From Ga0074139 sp964515195 (lineage in GTDB: Bacteria; Bdellovibrionota; Bdellovibrionia; Bdellovibrionales; Bdellovibrionaceae): 64,000 bases of DNA. This document shows positions 40,656 to 48,279 of this stretch, one piece after another; within the stretch, counting starts at the first letter, position 1, and every line of letters starts with the position of its first letter. Location: the NCBI GenBank assembly GCA_964515195.1, contig CAZETK010000005.1:1-64000 (forward strand). The letters run 5' to 3'. The translations under genes were made by a program, and so were the position numbers. The notes beneath the pieces are model-generated. The model was not told where the DNA came from. It saw nothing but the letters and a program-made list of their open reading frames with translations, and made no database searches.

Positions 40656-42178
40656 CGAAGCCCTTCATTTTGTTGATGGCAGTAATGGGATTGTCCTTAT
40701 GGAGCCACGCGAACTCAAAATGTGGCGATGTCGTCGGTCAGGTTGAAAGTGTGCTGCGAGATTACGGGAGCCATCAGCCCATTTCTACGACTCCAATGGC
40801 GCAAGTGGGGGCGGCTGATTCTGTGGTTAATAAAAGCGATGCTTTAAAGAGTTTTGGTGTTGCTAGCCGAAATGTGCCTGATAGCCTTGATGACCTTCAA
40901 TCCTACACACGCAATATCCCTCAAGATGTCGCCTTTTTAGAGGCTCGCGCAGGCCGTGCTCTTAAGGACTCAACAACTCGGGCCCAAGCGCAGAATGCAA
41001 TTGATGCAAAACTGGATGAAGTGAATCGAGCACTTACAAAAATTAGCGACCATTCTGGTGCGAGCGTGAGTGAGCTGCATAAAGCTAAGTCGGATCTATT
41101 AAAGTTAAAGATGTTGGAAGGGCGATCCCTTCAGGATCTGAAAGTCGAAGAGCTTTTAGATATCCAAAAGGAATTAGCCAAACGGATGCACGAGGGTGGT
41201 GCACGCCCCCTTTCGTCTATACCAGAAAATGTGAAAGTTGAAGCCTCACTTAAGAGTGCTGTCGAGGCTGAGTTAAAAAAGCGGCCAGATTACTTAAAGA
41301 TTGAGAATCAAAAACTTGAAGCGGCCGGGACTGAATTTCGACAACATCAGCGTCAGGCTGAGATCAACTTTCGTGATAGAGCTGGAACTCCGGCGGCTAA
41401 GGTATTAAGTGATACCGAGAAAACGAAAATTGAAGCCTACGTCAAAAAACTGCAAAATGATCCCACGGGTCTTACGCGCGCCGAAGTGGATGAGCTTCAG
41501 CAGATTCAAAAAAGTATTTCCGAAAAACAAAAGTGGAGAGGTGGAAGCTATACCGGAATGACTTCAACGGACGTAACGGTGGCGAATAATTTGGATCAGG
41601 CATTAAATCAGGCCTCGCACAGACTTAATGAAGGAAGCGTGGAGGTTCTAAATCTTGCCAAGAGGCAGGGGAGAGCTATTCAACCGGTAAAAATGGATAA
41701 TTTCGGTACCGATGCTTTTGGTCGACATACGGGGAGTGCTCGGCTTTCGACTCAGGCTGAAAGGAAAGCCCAGATGGGCACCGCCCGCACTGCGATTCAA
41801 GAACTAGAGAGTGCGGGGACAAGACCCTCAGGCAATATTCAGGAGATTGCGGTCTTTCACCCAGTAGTCCGGGAAAGGGCCACTGTGAATAATATTAGTT
41901 CATCACTGTCACGTGTGGGAGTTCAGGCGGATGAGATCCGCGCCGCGAATGTGGTTTCAACCTTAAATGCGGGAGATGTGGACGGGGCGCTGGTGGATTT
42001 CCGAAAAGCCCAGGACTTTTTACGGCAAGTTCGTGAAGCCAGTCGATCCGGAGAGCTTCAACAGGCAACACAGACACTGACGGACATGGAGCGCCGATCC
42101 CTAAATCAACTGATTGAAACGATGGAGGCCCATCAACGAAGTTATGTGCCATCCCACCTTAGAAATTTGCGGAATTAA
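40643..42178 (+). CDS. Large secreted helical protein of unknown function (second of the pair)
   Basis: A 511-residue protein with a signal peptide (about 1-23, ending SHANS). The mature chain is highly charged, with several predicted coiled-coil stretches (about 95-170, 215-300 and 430-500) and few cysteines. It has a central glycine-containing region (KWRGGSYTGMTSTDVTVANN) and GTDAFGRHTGSARLST near residue 355. No known domain is evident. The ATG at 40643 has GGAGAAGGAGC before it inside the end of the preceding gene, so production is coupled. The two proteins may form a complex in the periplasm or be exported together; this is inference. Confidence 0.62.
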   Translation: MRYLAKPFILLMAVMGLSLWSHANSKCGDVVGQVESVLRDYGSHQPISTTPMAQVGAADSVVNKSDALKSFGVASRNVPDSLDDLQSYTRNIPQDVAFLEARAGRALKDSTTRAQAQNAIDAKLDEVNRALTKISDHSGASVSELHKAKSDLLKLKMLEGRSLQDLKVEELLDIQKELAKRMHEGGARPLSSIPENVKVEASLKSAVEAELKKRPDYLKIENQKLEAAGTEFRQHQRQAEINFRDRAGTPAAKVLSDTEKTKIEAYVKKLQNDPTGLTRAEVDELQQIQKSISEKQKWRGGSYTGMTSTDVTVANNLDQALNQASHRLNEGSVEVLNLAKRQGRAIQPVKMDNFGTDAFGRHTGSARLSTQAERKAQMGTARTAIQELESAGTRPSGNIQEIAVFHPVVRERATVNNISSSLSRVGVQADEIRAANVVSTLNAGDVDGALVDFRKAQDFLRQVREASRSGELQQATQTLTDMERRSLNQLIETMEAHQRSYVPSHLRNLRN

Positions 42179-42345
42179 GGTGCGCTATTCTCCCTCGTGT
42201 TAGACTGTAATTCGAAAACATTTTTAAAAAAGATCTGTTAAATAACGCAATATATAATAAAATTTAAGATTCTTAAAATTTCATTTGATTGAAAGCTTAA
42301 GGCCTGAATAGCCTGAAGGCGACTAATCTCCATGGAGGGGGCAAC

Positions 42346-42783
42346 ATGAAATCATCCTATTCGCAGTTGATGCAGACTCAGTATTTTCATCCTGCCTTTA
42401 ATTCCGCGATTTATGACGGCCCACTCAGGCTGTACTTTGCACAATTTCATGAATCTTTAGCTCTTAAGATTTACTTTCTGACGCAACAGAGATTAGGGGA
42501 AGTCTTTAGCCGAGCTAAAGAGGTTTCTCGGAAAACTGGATCTACAGTTTTGATTCTTCTTTATCCATCTGTTGAATTCTTCGACCAGACCTTTTCAAAC
42601 GCCAAACATCCCACGACTCGAATTGCCGTAGATCAATTTGAAGAGGATCTTCTTCTAGGTGTTCGCGGCCCCTTTGAAGATGACGAATTTGAAGCATTTC
42701 TCAGTGTTCTCGAGCAGGAAGTGAAAGATTGGGTTGAATTTCATGAGGGATCCTTTAAAGAGCTAGTCAATCTAGAGGGCTAA
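42346..42783 (+). CDS. Hypothetical cytosolic protein upstream of a prepilin gene
   Basis: A 145-residue acidic protein without signal peptide. The first 60 residues are aromatic-rich (MQTQYFHPAFNSAIYDGPLRLYF), and the C-terminal 40 are acidic and helical (FEDDEFEAFLSVLEQEVKDW). I recognise no family. GAGGGGG stands six bases before the ATG. The prepilin gene starts seven bases after its stop, so the two form an operon, and a role in pilus production or regulation is possible. The 167 bp upstream are AT-rich with a TATAAT at 42253-42258 but no matching -35 box. Confidence 0.6.
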   Translation: MKSSYSQLMQTQYFHPAFNSAIYDGPLRLYFAQFHESLALKIYFLTQQRLGEVFSRAKEVSRKTGSTVLILLYPSVEFFDQTFSNAKHPTTRIAVDQFEEDLLLGVRGPFEDDEFEAFLSVLEQEVKDWVEFHEGSFKELVNLEG

Positions 42784-42790
42784 GCCAAAC

Positions 42791-42985
42791 ATGTCTTTGC
42801 AAATCGTCAAAAAAAATAAGGGACAGGTGGCCATCGAATATGTCCTTCTTATCGTTATTATCTCGGTTCTTGGTTCCGTTATTCTTCGCTCCTTTGTGTC
42901 TCGCAACGCCGACGAACCCGGGATCATCGTTGCGAAGTGGAATAATCTCCTCAAAACAGTTGCCGAAGACAACCCAGAAGAATAA
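42791..42985 (+). CDS. Small Flp/type IV prepilin-like protein
   Basis: A 64-residue protein with a short basic leader (MSLQIVKKNKG), then QVAIEYVLLIVIISVLGSVI. Cleavage after Gly11 would leave Glu at position +5 and a hydrophobic helix, the hallmark of class III signal peptides cut by prepilin peptidase; GQxAIEY is typical of Flp/TadE-like pilins. The mature protein would be about 53 residues, the size of Flp subunits. No other pilus gene is nearby, so it may feed a machine encoded elsewhere. It follows the 145-residue gene after seven bases and is followed by msrA after 10. Confidence 0.8.
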   Translation: MSLQIVKKNKGQVAIEYVLLIVIISVLGSVILRSFVSRNADEPGIIVAKWNNLLKTVAEDNPEE

Positions 42986-42995
42986 GAAATCATCT

Positions 42996-43534
42996 ATGGG
43001 AAAAGAAACTGCGGTTTTGGCCGGTGGCTGTTTTTGGGGTGTGGAAGATTTAATTCGAAAAATTCCGGGGTTTTGGAATCCGGATGGGGCGTTTGGGGGC
43101 GGGAAGTGGTTGATGCCCTTTTNNNNNNNNNNTATAGCGGCGGGACTGTTGATAATCCCATTTACACGATTGTCAGCACCGGTACCACAGGACATGCTGA
43201 GTCCGTTAAAATTGAATTTGATCCTACAAAGCTGAGCTTTGAGCGATTACTCGAACATTTTTTTAAACTTCATGACCCTACAACTCCCAACCAGCAGGGC
43301 AATGACAAAGGGACTCAGTATCGCTCTGTGATCTTTTACATGAATGAAAAGCAGAAAGAAATTGCCCAGGCCATGATTGAGCGGGTGAACAAATCCGAAG
43401 CTTGGAAAAAGCCTGTGGTCACTGAAGTGATCCCCTTTGCCAAGTTTTACTCGGCTGAAGATTATCACCAAGATTATCTGGTGAAAAATCCTTCAGGGTA
43501 TACTTGTCATTACTACCGAGATATCAATTTTTAA
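42996..43534 (+). CDS. msrA: Peptide methionine sulfoxide reductase A, damaged by an assembly gap and a frameshift
   Basis: The enzyme reduces methionine-S-sulfoxide. The start MGKETAVLAGGCFWGVEDLI has the catalytic Cys in GGCFWG. Near 43067-43070 a run of four G should be five, since an added G lets IPG continue as VLES in the frame that carries the rest. The next bases up to ten N (43123-43132) read GWGVWGREVVDAL, which does not fit the family; normally GYSGG follows within a few residues. After the gap YSGGTVDNPIYTIV, FKLHDPTTPNQQGNDKGTQYRS and YHQDYL are normal to the stop at 43534. About 15 spurious codons and the frameshift are best explained by poor sequence at a scaffold join, not by a true pseudogene. 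Confidence 0.85.
43123..43132. other. Assembly gap (10 N) inside msrA
   Basis: Ten undetermined bases. The 50 bases on the left are probably erroneous, because they neither match the MsrA family nor keep the frame. Confidence 0.98.
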
Positions 43535-43561
43535 AATTGAGAGTTTCGGTTGTCATAGCCT

Positions 43562-44806
43562 CTAAAACAGTTGATTCAAGAATTCATTGAGATGGAAAAC
43601 TTTTTGTTCTCCCGTCTTCAAGTTTTTGGTCGTCACGGATTCGGCCTGGGCTTCGGTGGAGCCTATGATCAAGGCGTATTGAGCCCCCAATGCCGCCGCC
43701 TTTTTCATTTTCTTTCCGACGTTTCCATTCCATAGGATTTCACAACTTTGGCCTTTCTGTCGGATCTGTTGGGCGACTTGAAGAGCCCATAGCTCTCCTG
43801 CCTCGTCTGCGGGAATCACCGCCGCTGTTAAAGTTACGTTTGGGATTTTTTCGGGAGCCAAAAGTTCAGCAAGCCTTTCAATGCCAGCCGCCCAGCCCAC
43901 ACCTGGTGTAGAGGGACCGCCCATCATTTGAATCAGCCCGTCGTAGCGACCGCCGGCCAGCACTGTTCCTTGTGCCCCCAGTTGATCTGTTACAAACTCA
44001 AAGACGGTGTGATTGTAGTAATCAATTCCTCGCACCAACTTAGAATCTAACTCGAAGGCAATGCCTGATTTTTCAAGGCCGCTTAGGACTTTGTCGAAAA
44101 AAGCTTTCGACTCTGGATTCAAAGAATCTTCCATCTTCGGGCAACTCTTTATGATTTCTCGATCCTTGGCATCTTTTGAATCCAAGATACGCAAAGGGTT
44201 TTTTTCCAGTCGCATCTGGCTGTCGGGTGATAAATCCTCTTTGTAGTTAGTAAAATATTGAACCAGTTTTTCTCGATAAGCCTGGCGTGAACCGGAGTCT
44301 CCTAAGGTGTTAATCAAAAGCTTACATGAATCCATCAAGCCCAGTTGATCTAAAAACAGGAAGGCCAGTTGAATGACTTCAACATCACTAAAGGGAGTGT
44401 CGTATCCCAAGCACTCCACTCCGATCTGGTGGAACTGGCGATAACGACCTTTCTGAGGTCTTTCATAGCGAAACATCGGACCTGAGTAATACAGCTTCAA
44501 GGGGAGCTTTTGGGCTAGGCCTTCGGAAATAAAGGCGCGGGCGATTCCCGCGGTCCCTTCGGGGCGAAGAGTGATGGAGTCGCCGCCTCGGTCTAAAAAG
44601 GTATAGGTTTCTTTATGAACCATATCGGAAGCTTCGCCAAGGGTTCGGTGAAAAACTTCAGACATCTCAAAGATGGGAGTGTCAATTTCACCGTATCCAA
44701 AATTATGGGCCAGGGTCCAAGCTGTATTTTCAATCCAGCGGAAACGTAAGGATAATTCGGGCAATAGATCTTGCGTTCCGCGTACTCGCTGTAATGATTT
44801 GCTCAT
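43562..44806 (-). CDS. hisS: Histidyl-tRNA synthetase
   Basis: A 414-residue class II synthetase. Motif 1 lies in the N-terminal part (RVRGTQDLLPE start, then GYGEIDTPIFE), motif 2 in MFRYERPQKGRYRQFHQIGVE, and the histidine-specific LVRGIDYYNHTVFE and motif 3 (AGGRYDGLIQMMGG ... GWAAGIERL) follow. The C-terminal anticodon-binding domain (about 325-414) is complete. The open frame extends 34 codons upstream, but ATG 44806 has GAGGAG four bases before it and gives the family N terminus. It is divergent from the DUF3299 gene and convergent with msrA. Confidence 0.96.
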   Translation of the reverse strand: MSKSLQRVRGTQDLLPELSLRFRWIENTAWTLAHNFGYGEIDTPIFEMSEVFHRTLGEASDMVHKETYTFLDRGGDSITLRPEGTAGIARAFISEGLAQKLPLKLYYSGPMFRYERPQKGRYRQFHQIGVECLGYDTPFSDVEVIQLAFLFLDQLGLMDSCKLLINTLGDSGSRQAYREKLVQYFTNYKEDLSPDSQMRLEKNPLRILDSKDAKDREIIKSCPKMEDSLNPESKAFFDKVLSGLEKSGIAFELDSKLVRGIDYYNHTVFEFVTDQLGAQGTVLAGGRYDGLIQMMGGPSTPGVGWAAGIERLAELLAPEKIPNVTLTAAVIPADEAGELWALQVAQQIRQKGQSCEILWNGNVGKKMKKAAALGAQYALIIGSTEAQAESVTTKNLKTGEQKVFHLNEFLNQLF

Positions 44807-44892
44807 GGGGCTCCTCACATGACATTTTGAAAAATAGCATAGCGCAGGCTTAGTCACAAGTTGCCTTTTTCGTGGGGACTTAAGATGATCGG

Positions 44893-45342
44893 ATGATGGG
44901 AAAATCATGGATCTTTGTGGTGACGATCGTTGGCGTGTTATTATTGGGTTCAGTTCTTTTTGTGGCGTCTCGGAGTACGCTGCAAGCCACCGAGATTGAT
45001 TGGCGTCTGTTGGGAGAACTTGATTACGTGACCGGTTACGCTTCAGAAGATCTTAAAGCCTTTGATAATCAAAAAATCAAAATGCCAGGGTTTATGGTTC
45101 CTCTTGAAGATAATCTTCGTAAAGTCACCGAATTTTTGCTTGTGCCCAATGCCCAAGCTTGTATTCATATGCCACCACCGCCTCCTAATCAGATGGTTCA
45201 TGTGCAAATGAAAAGTGGCGGAGTCCCTACAGCCTACGGGCCCATTTGGGTATACGGAAATTTAAAGATAATCACCACCAAATCGGTTTATGGAGACTCT
45301 TCCTTTGAAATCACCGCTGATGGAATCGAGCCTTACGAGTGA
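44893..45342 (+). CDS. DUF3299 protein (ZrgE-like), periplasmic
   Basis: A 149-residue protein with an N-terminal membrane anchor or signal (about 5-27). The DUF3299 signature is clear: IDWRLLGELDYVTGY, IKMPGFMVPLEDN, FLLVPNAQACIHMPPPPPNQMVHV. The Cys, His and Pro-rich segment could bind metal. The ABC ATPase gene overlaps its stop by four bases and the permease follows. As I recall, DUF3299 proteins accompany this kind of transporter in the zinc-uptake system ZrgABCDE of Vibrio cholerae. That knowledge is from memory, and the zrgA-like binding protein is absent here. A start one codon later (44896) is equally possible. Confidence 0.8.
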   Translation: MMGKSWIFVVTIVGVLLLGSVLFVASRSTLQATEIDWRLLGELDYVTGYASEDLKAFDNQKIKMPGFMVPLEDNLRKVTEFLLVPNAQACIHMPPPPPNQMVHVQMKSGGVPTAYGPIWVYGNLKIITTKSVYGDSSFEITADGIEPYE

Positions 45343-46013
45343 TGAAAAATTTGATTTCACTTCATAATCTTGAGTTTGGGTATCAATCTTCGAAACCACT
45401 TTTAATAATCCCCCATTGGGAGCTGAAATCGGGTGAAAAGATTTTTTTAGCTGGCCCCAGTGGTAGCGGAAAAACAACCTTTTTAGAAATTCTCAGTGGA
45501 ATTTTAGAGCCACAAAAAGGAGAGTATCTTTTTGACGGAAAGAACTTAGTGGGAATGTCTTCCGGCCAGCGGGATCAGATTCGCAAACATCACATGAGTC
45601 TGATTTTTCAAAACTTCAATCTGATACCCTATCTTAACGTGGAAGAAAATATTTTGTTGCCTTACTGGCTGGGATATTCAGATGGTCGTAAACATGACGA
45701 ACTCAAGTCGAAGGCGCACGAACTTCTGACCCGACTCGGCTTAGGGGGGCATGCTCGATCGTCGGTGACTCAGTTAAGTCATGGGCAGCAGCAGCGGGTC
45801 GCGGCGGTTCGAACGCTTCTGAAGCGTCCTCGATTGATTTTGGCTGATGAGCCCACATCCGCGTTGGATTCCGATGCGCGTGAGAGTTTTTTAAAGCTGC
45901 TTCTCGAAATGGCAACCGAGTGCCAAGCGGCATTAATCTTTGTCAGCCACGATAGAAGTTTTGAAAACCTGTTTCAGCGAACTTGCCATTTGCGGGATTG
46001 GACATCGCCATGA
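45339..46013 (+). CDS. ABC transporter ATP-binding protein (LolD/MacB/Zrg type)
   Basis: A 224-residue ATPase. Walker A is GPSGSGKTTF (about 39-48), the Q-loop is in LIFQNFNLIPYL, the signature is LSHGQQQRVA, Walker B is LILADEPTSALD and the switch His is in FVSHDRS. It belongs to the MacB/LolD/FtsE class that works with permeases of the FtsX/MacB fold. Four-base overlaps with both neighbours (ATGA) show a three-gene operon. It would drive either metal or lipoprotein-type extrusion; the DUF3299 neighbour and the permease loop favour metal. Confidence 0.93.
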   Translation: MMKNLISLHNLEFGYQSSKPLLIIPHWELKSGEKIFLAGPSGSGKTTFLEILSGILEPQKGEYLFDGKNLVGMSSGQRDQIRKHHMSLIFQNFNLIPYLNVEENILLPYWLGYSDGRKHDELKSKAHELLTRLGLGGHARSSVTQLSHGQQQRVAAVRTLLKRPRLILADEPTSALDSDARESFLKLLLEMATECQAALIFVSHDRSFENLFQRTCHLRDWTSP

Positions 46014-47242
46014 AGTTGATGGCAATTGCACTGAAATCTTTATGGAGTCGCCGACTGGCCGTCACATTGACAGCGCTTTGTATCGCTCTTAGCGTGGCCC
46101 TTCTGTTAAGCCTGCAAAGAATTAAAAATGCGTCAGAAGAAAGCTTCACTCAAACCGTCAGCCAAATGGATTTATTAGTAGGGGCGCGAAGCGGGCAGCT
46201 GCAATTGCTTTTATTTACGGTTTTCAATATGGGACAACCGACCCATAATGTTTCCTGGGAATCCTATGAGCATTGGCGTGCCCATCCAGCTGTGCAATGG
46301 ACCATACCTTTTTCTTTGGGGGATAGTTTTCAGGGGTTTCGAGTGGTGGGAACCGATGGAAATTTTTTCGAGCATTATCGTTATCAACAAACAAGGGCCA
46401 TCGAATTTTCAGCGGGGCGCGCCTTTCAAGAAGAAGGTGAAATGGTGCTGGGTTATGAAGTTCACCGGGAACTCAAGCTGAAGGTGCATGACAAGGCGAT
46501 CATCACCCACGGGGTTACAAAAGGAACGGGAATTGAAAAGCATGATGAAAACCCTATGGAAATCGTGGGGATTCTTTCTCGCACGGGAACCATGTTGGAT
46601 CACTCTGTGTTTATTTCATTGGAGTCCATGGAGCACCTTCATCATGAAGAAACTGAAAATGATGAAACTCATGAACATGATCATAGACTAACGACTCTGA
46701 CTTCCTTCTTTGTTCGAACTCAAAATCGCATGGACTCTCTTCATCTTCAAAGGGAGATCTCTGAATACAAGGGTGAACCTCTGATGGCTGTTATTCCCGC
46801 AGTGGCCCTTAGCGAACTCTGGAAAAATCTTTCTTTCTTCGAGCGCACTCTGGATTTTATCATTGGGCTTGTCGCCGTTTTTTCTATCATGACCCTAATG
46901 CTGATGATGTTAGCTTCGATGGAAGCCCGTCGACGAGAAATGGCCTTAATGCGGGCTTTAGGAGCGACTGCGCATTTTCTGATTCTACTTCTATTTGCGG
47001 AAGCTATTATGGTGGGATTAGCCGGAGCCACAGTGGGTTTTGTCTTATCGCGCTTAGGCTTATTCTATTTTGCTGACTCACTTCAAAGCGCGTTGGGTGT
47101 TTCGGTCTCGGTCTGGAGTGTGGATCCGTTGGAAATTTTGTTTATCTTGGCCGTTCTAATAGGATGCGGCTTGGTAAGCTTATTTCCGGGATGGAGAGCC
47201 AGTCGACAAGCTCTTAAGGATGGATTGACAATAAAAAACTGA
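46010..47242 (+). CDS. FtsX/MacB-type ABC permease with histidine-rich periplasmic loop
   Basis: A 410-residue permease with one N-terminal membrane helix (about 15-37), a periplasmic domain (about 40-270) and three C-terminal helices (about 280-305, 325-350, 375-395), the MacB/FtsX topology. Near residue 205-225 the periplasmic domain has HLHHEE then ETHEHDH, a cluster of six His and several acidic residues that could bind zinc or another divalent metal. EARRREMALMRALGAT is the coupling helix. It overlaps the ATPase stop. With DUF3299 and the ATPase it resembles the Zrg system. No Zur-like operator was seen upstream of the operon. Confidence 0.88.
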   Translation: MKLMAIALKSLWSRRLAVTLTALCIALSVALLLSLQRIKNASEESFTQTVSQMDLLVGARSGQLQLLLFTVFNMGQPTHNVSWESYEHWRAHPAVQWTIPFSLGDSFQGFRVVGTDGNFFEHYRYQQTRAIEFSAGRAFQEEGEMVLGYEVHRELKLKVHDKAIITHGVTKGTGIEKHDENPMEIVGILSRTGTMLDHSVFISLESMEHLHHEETENDETHEHDHRLTTLTSFFVRTQNRMDSLHLQREISEYKGEPLMAVIPAVALSELWKNLSFFERTLDFIIGLVAVFSIMTLMLMMLASMEARRREMALMRALGATAHFLILLLFAEAIMVGLAGATVGFVLSRLGLFYFADSLQSALGVSVSVWSVDPLEILFILAVLIGCGLVSLFPGWRASRQALKDGLTIKN

Positions 47243-47335
47243 AGAACGAGATGAATCTTTGACTGAGCCGTGTTGCATCATTTGTGACAACTTTGATTTT
47301 TCACTAAGGCCAGGTGTCAGACTAACACTTGAAAA

Positions 47336-47352
47336 AAGGCATACATATTGCT
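47336..47352 (+). promoter_or_regulatory. Sigma-54-type promoter for the Pro-Ala-Arg repeat gene
   Basis: AGGCAT, five bases, TTGCT with GG at 47338-47339 and GC at 47350-47351, ten bases apart. The predicted start near 47363 gives a leader of about 35 bases. GTGT and ACAC half-sites seven bases apart just upstream could bind an activator. Confidence 0.55.
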
Positions 47353-47398
47353 TCCAAGTCAATTCGTTACTACAACTTGACACCAAATGGGGGAATTT

Positions 47399-48040
47399 AT
47401 GAATTTCAAGAAGCTAATTGTGATGCTTCTATCGGTGACATCAGCCCTGGGATGGGCTCAACCGATTGAACCATCTGCCGCTCGACCGCCAGCACCGGGA
47501 CGACCACCAGCTCCGCGACCGCCAGCTCCAAGACCACCAGCTCCGCGACCTCCGGCTCCTCGACCACCAGCTCCGCGACCGCCAGCTCCAAGACCACCAG
47601 CTCCGCGACCGCCGGCTCCGCGACCGCCAGCTCCGCGACCGCCGGCTCCAAGACCACCGGCTCCAAGACCACCGCGGCCACTTCCTCCTCCTCCGGTTTA
47701 TCCAGGGCCTGTATGGGAGAATGTGTACGTCAACATCTCTCGCATGCTCTACAATTACGACACCTTGCGAATCCAAGATTACATCAATCTTTACTACTAC
47801 GCCGGCTACAGGCTGGAAGCTGTTGAGATCAATGCCGAGGCTTGGGATGGAACTCAGCGACTGACGTTGATGGTGAACAATCGCCATGAAGCGGATGCCT
47901 ATATTACAGGCCGACATTCTTTTCTAACGATGTACCCATTAACCTACGTTTCAATGGGAAGTACTTATGATCTCAGTTTGATGATGCGAGGGCATGGCTC
48001 CGTTTATATTACGCATATTACTTTAAGGCTGGTCCGATAA
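47399..48040 (+). CDS. Secreted protein with proline-alanine-arginine repeats and beta domain
   Basis: A 213-residue protein with a signal peptide (about 1-20, ending LGWAQP). Residues 29-92 consist of twelve or more PPAPR pentapeptides, a stiff, very basic polyproline stretch. The last 115 residues form a compact domain rich in Tyr and Ile with alternating polarity (VWENVYVNISRML, YYYAGYRLEAVEINAEAW, YDLSLMMRGHGSVYITHITL), probably a beta-sandwich. The positive stalk could bind LPS, peptidoglycan or nucleic acid (inference). I chose ATG 47399 with GGGGGAA before it; an upstream GTG would add four residues. A sigma-54-like promoter precedes it and a strong terminator follows. Confidence 0.7.
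   Translation: MNFKKLIVMLLSVTSALGWAQPIEPSAARPPAPGRPPAPRPPAPRPPAPRPPAPRPPAPRPPAPRPPAPRPPAPRPPAPRPPAPRPPAPRPPRPLPPPPVYPGPVWENVYVNISRMLYNYDTLRIQDYINLYYYAGYRLEAVEINAEAWDGTQRLTLMVNNRHEADAYITGRHSFLTMYPLTYVSMGSTYDLSLMMRGHGSVYITHITLRLVR
47486..47674 (+). repeat. Tandem 15-bp repeat coding for PPAPR
   Basis: About twelve copies of a 15-bp unit with third-base variation (CCA or CCG, GCT or GCA, CGA or AGA). Some sets of units are identical over 30 bases or more, so copy number may vary by slippage in steps that keep the frame. Confidence 0.85.
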
Positions 48041-48068
48041 AGGTCAGTCAGAACATTCGCGTGTTCGA

Positions 48069-48101
48069 AGAGGGTTTACGTAAACGTAAGCCCTCTTTTT
48101 A
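48069..48101 (+). terminator. Strong intrinsic terminator
   Basis: AGAGGGTTTACG (48069-48080) pairs with CGTAAGCCCTCT (48085-48096) over 12 bp with one G-T pair and a TAAA loop, followed by a T run. It ends the transcript of the Pro-Ala-Arg repeat gene. Confidence 0.88.
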
Positions 48102-48147
48102 TAGGGTCTTTATGGATTGCACCAATTATAAGAACTAGGCTTGCGGC

Positions 48148-48279
48148 CCCCAAAACTCGAACTGAGACCTTGTCACCCAATAGGGGATGCACCTCTGGAA
48201 CCTGCACCGTGATTGTGCCTCCGTCGTAATTTTTCAAATAGCGCACGCAACGGAAGGTGTGTTTATCTAGCTTGCAACT
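48148..48279 (-). pseudogene. Remnant of a thermonuclease (SNase-like) gene, N-terminal part only
   Basis: In a frame different from the overlapping cyclase end, 44 codons on the minus strand read FRCVRYLKNYDGGTITVQ, then VPEVHPLLGDKVSVRVLG. This matches the start of staphylococcal-nuclease-like proteins, where the first metal-binding motif is DGDT and the VRVxG strand leads into DTPE. Here DGDT has become DGGT, and the homology stops at VRVLG; the rest of the frame runs antisense into the neighbouring terminator and ends after 24 more codons. No start codon is available at the front, because a stop lies directly upstream. I read it as a degraded relic, not a gene. Confidence 0.55.

Noticed and set aside
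42298..42345. Possible riboswitch upstream of the 145-residue gene (GCCTGAA repeats and CTCCATGGAG palindrome before the ribosome-binding site)
   Set aside because: It does not fit GEMM, fluoride or preQ1 consensus as I know them, and the palindrome lacks room for a loop.
47486..47674. Short regular repeats resembling a CRISPR array
   Set aside because: They are contiguous 15-bp coding units without spacers. The 36-bp repeats at 28071-28142 are likewise tandem and coding.
47406..47917. Antisense ORFs rich in Arg, Ser, Trp or Val, Leu, Glu opposite the PPAPR gene
   Set aside because: They are products of the 15-bp repeat read in other frames; the plus-strand gene has signal peptide, ribosome-binding site and terminator.
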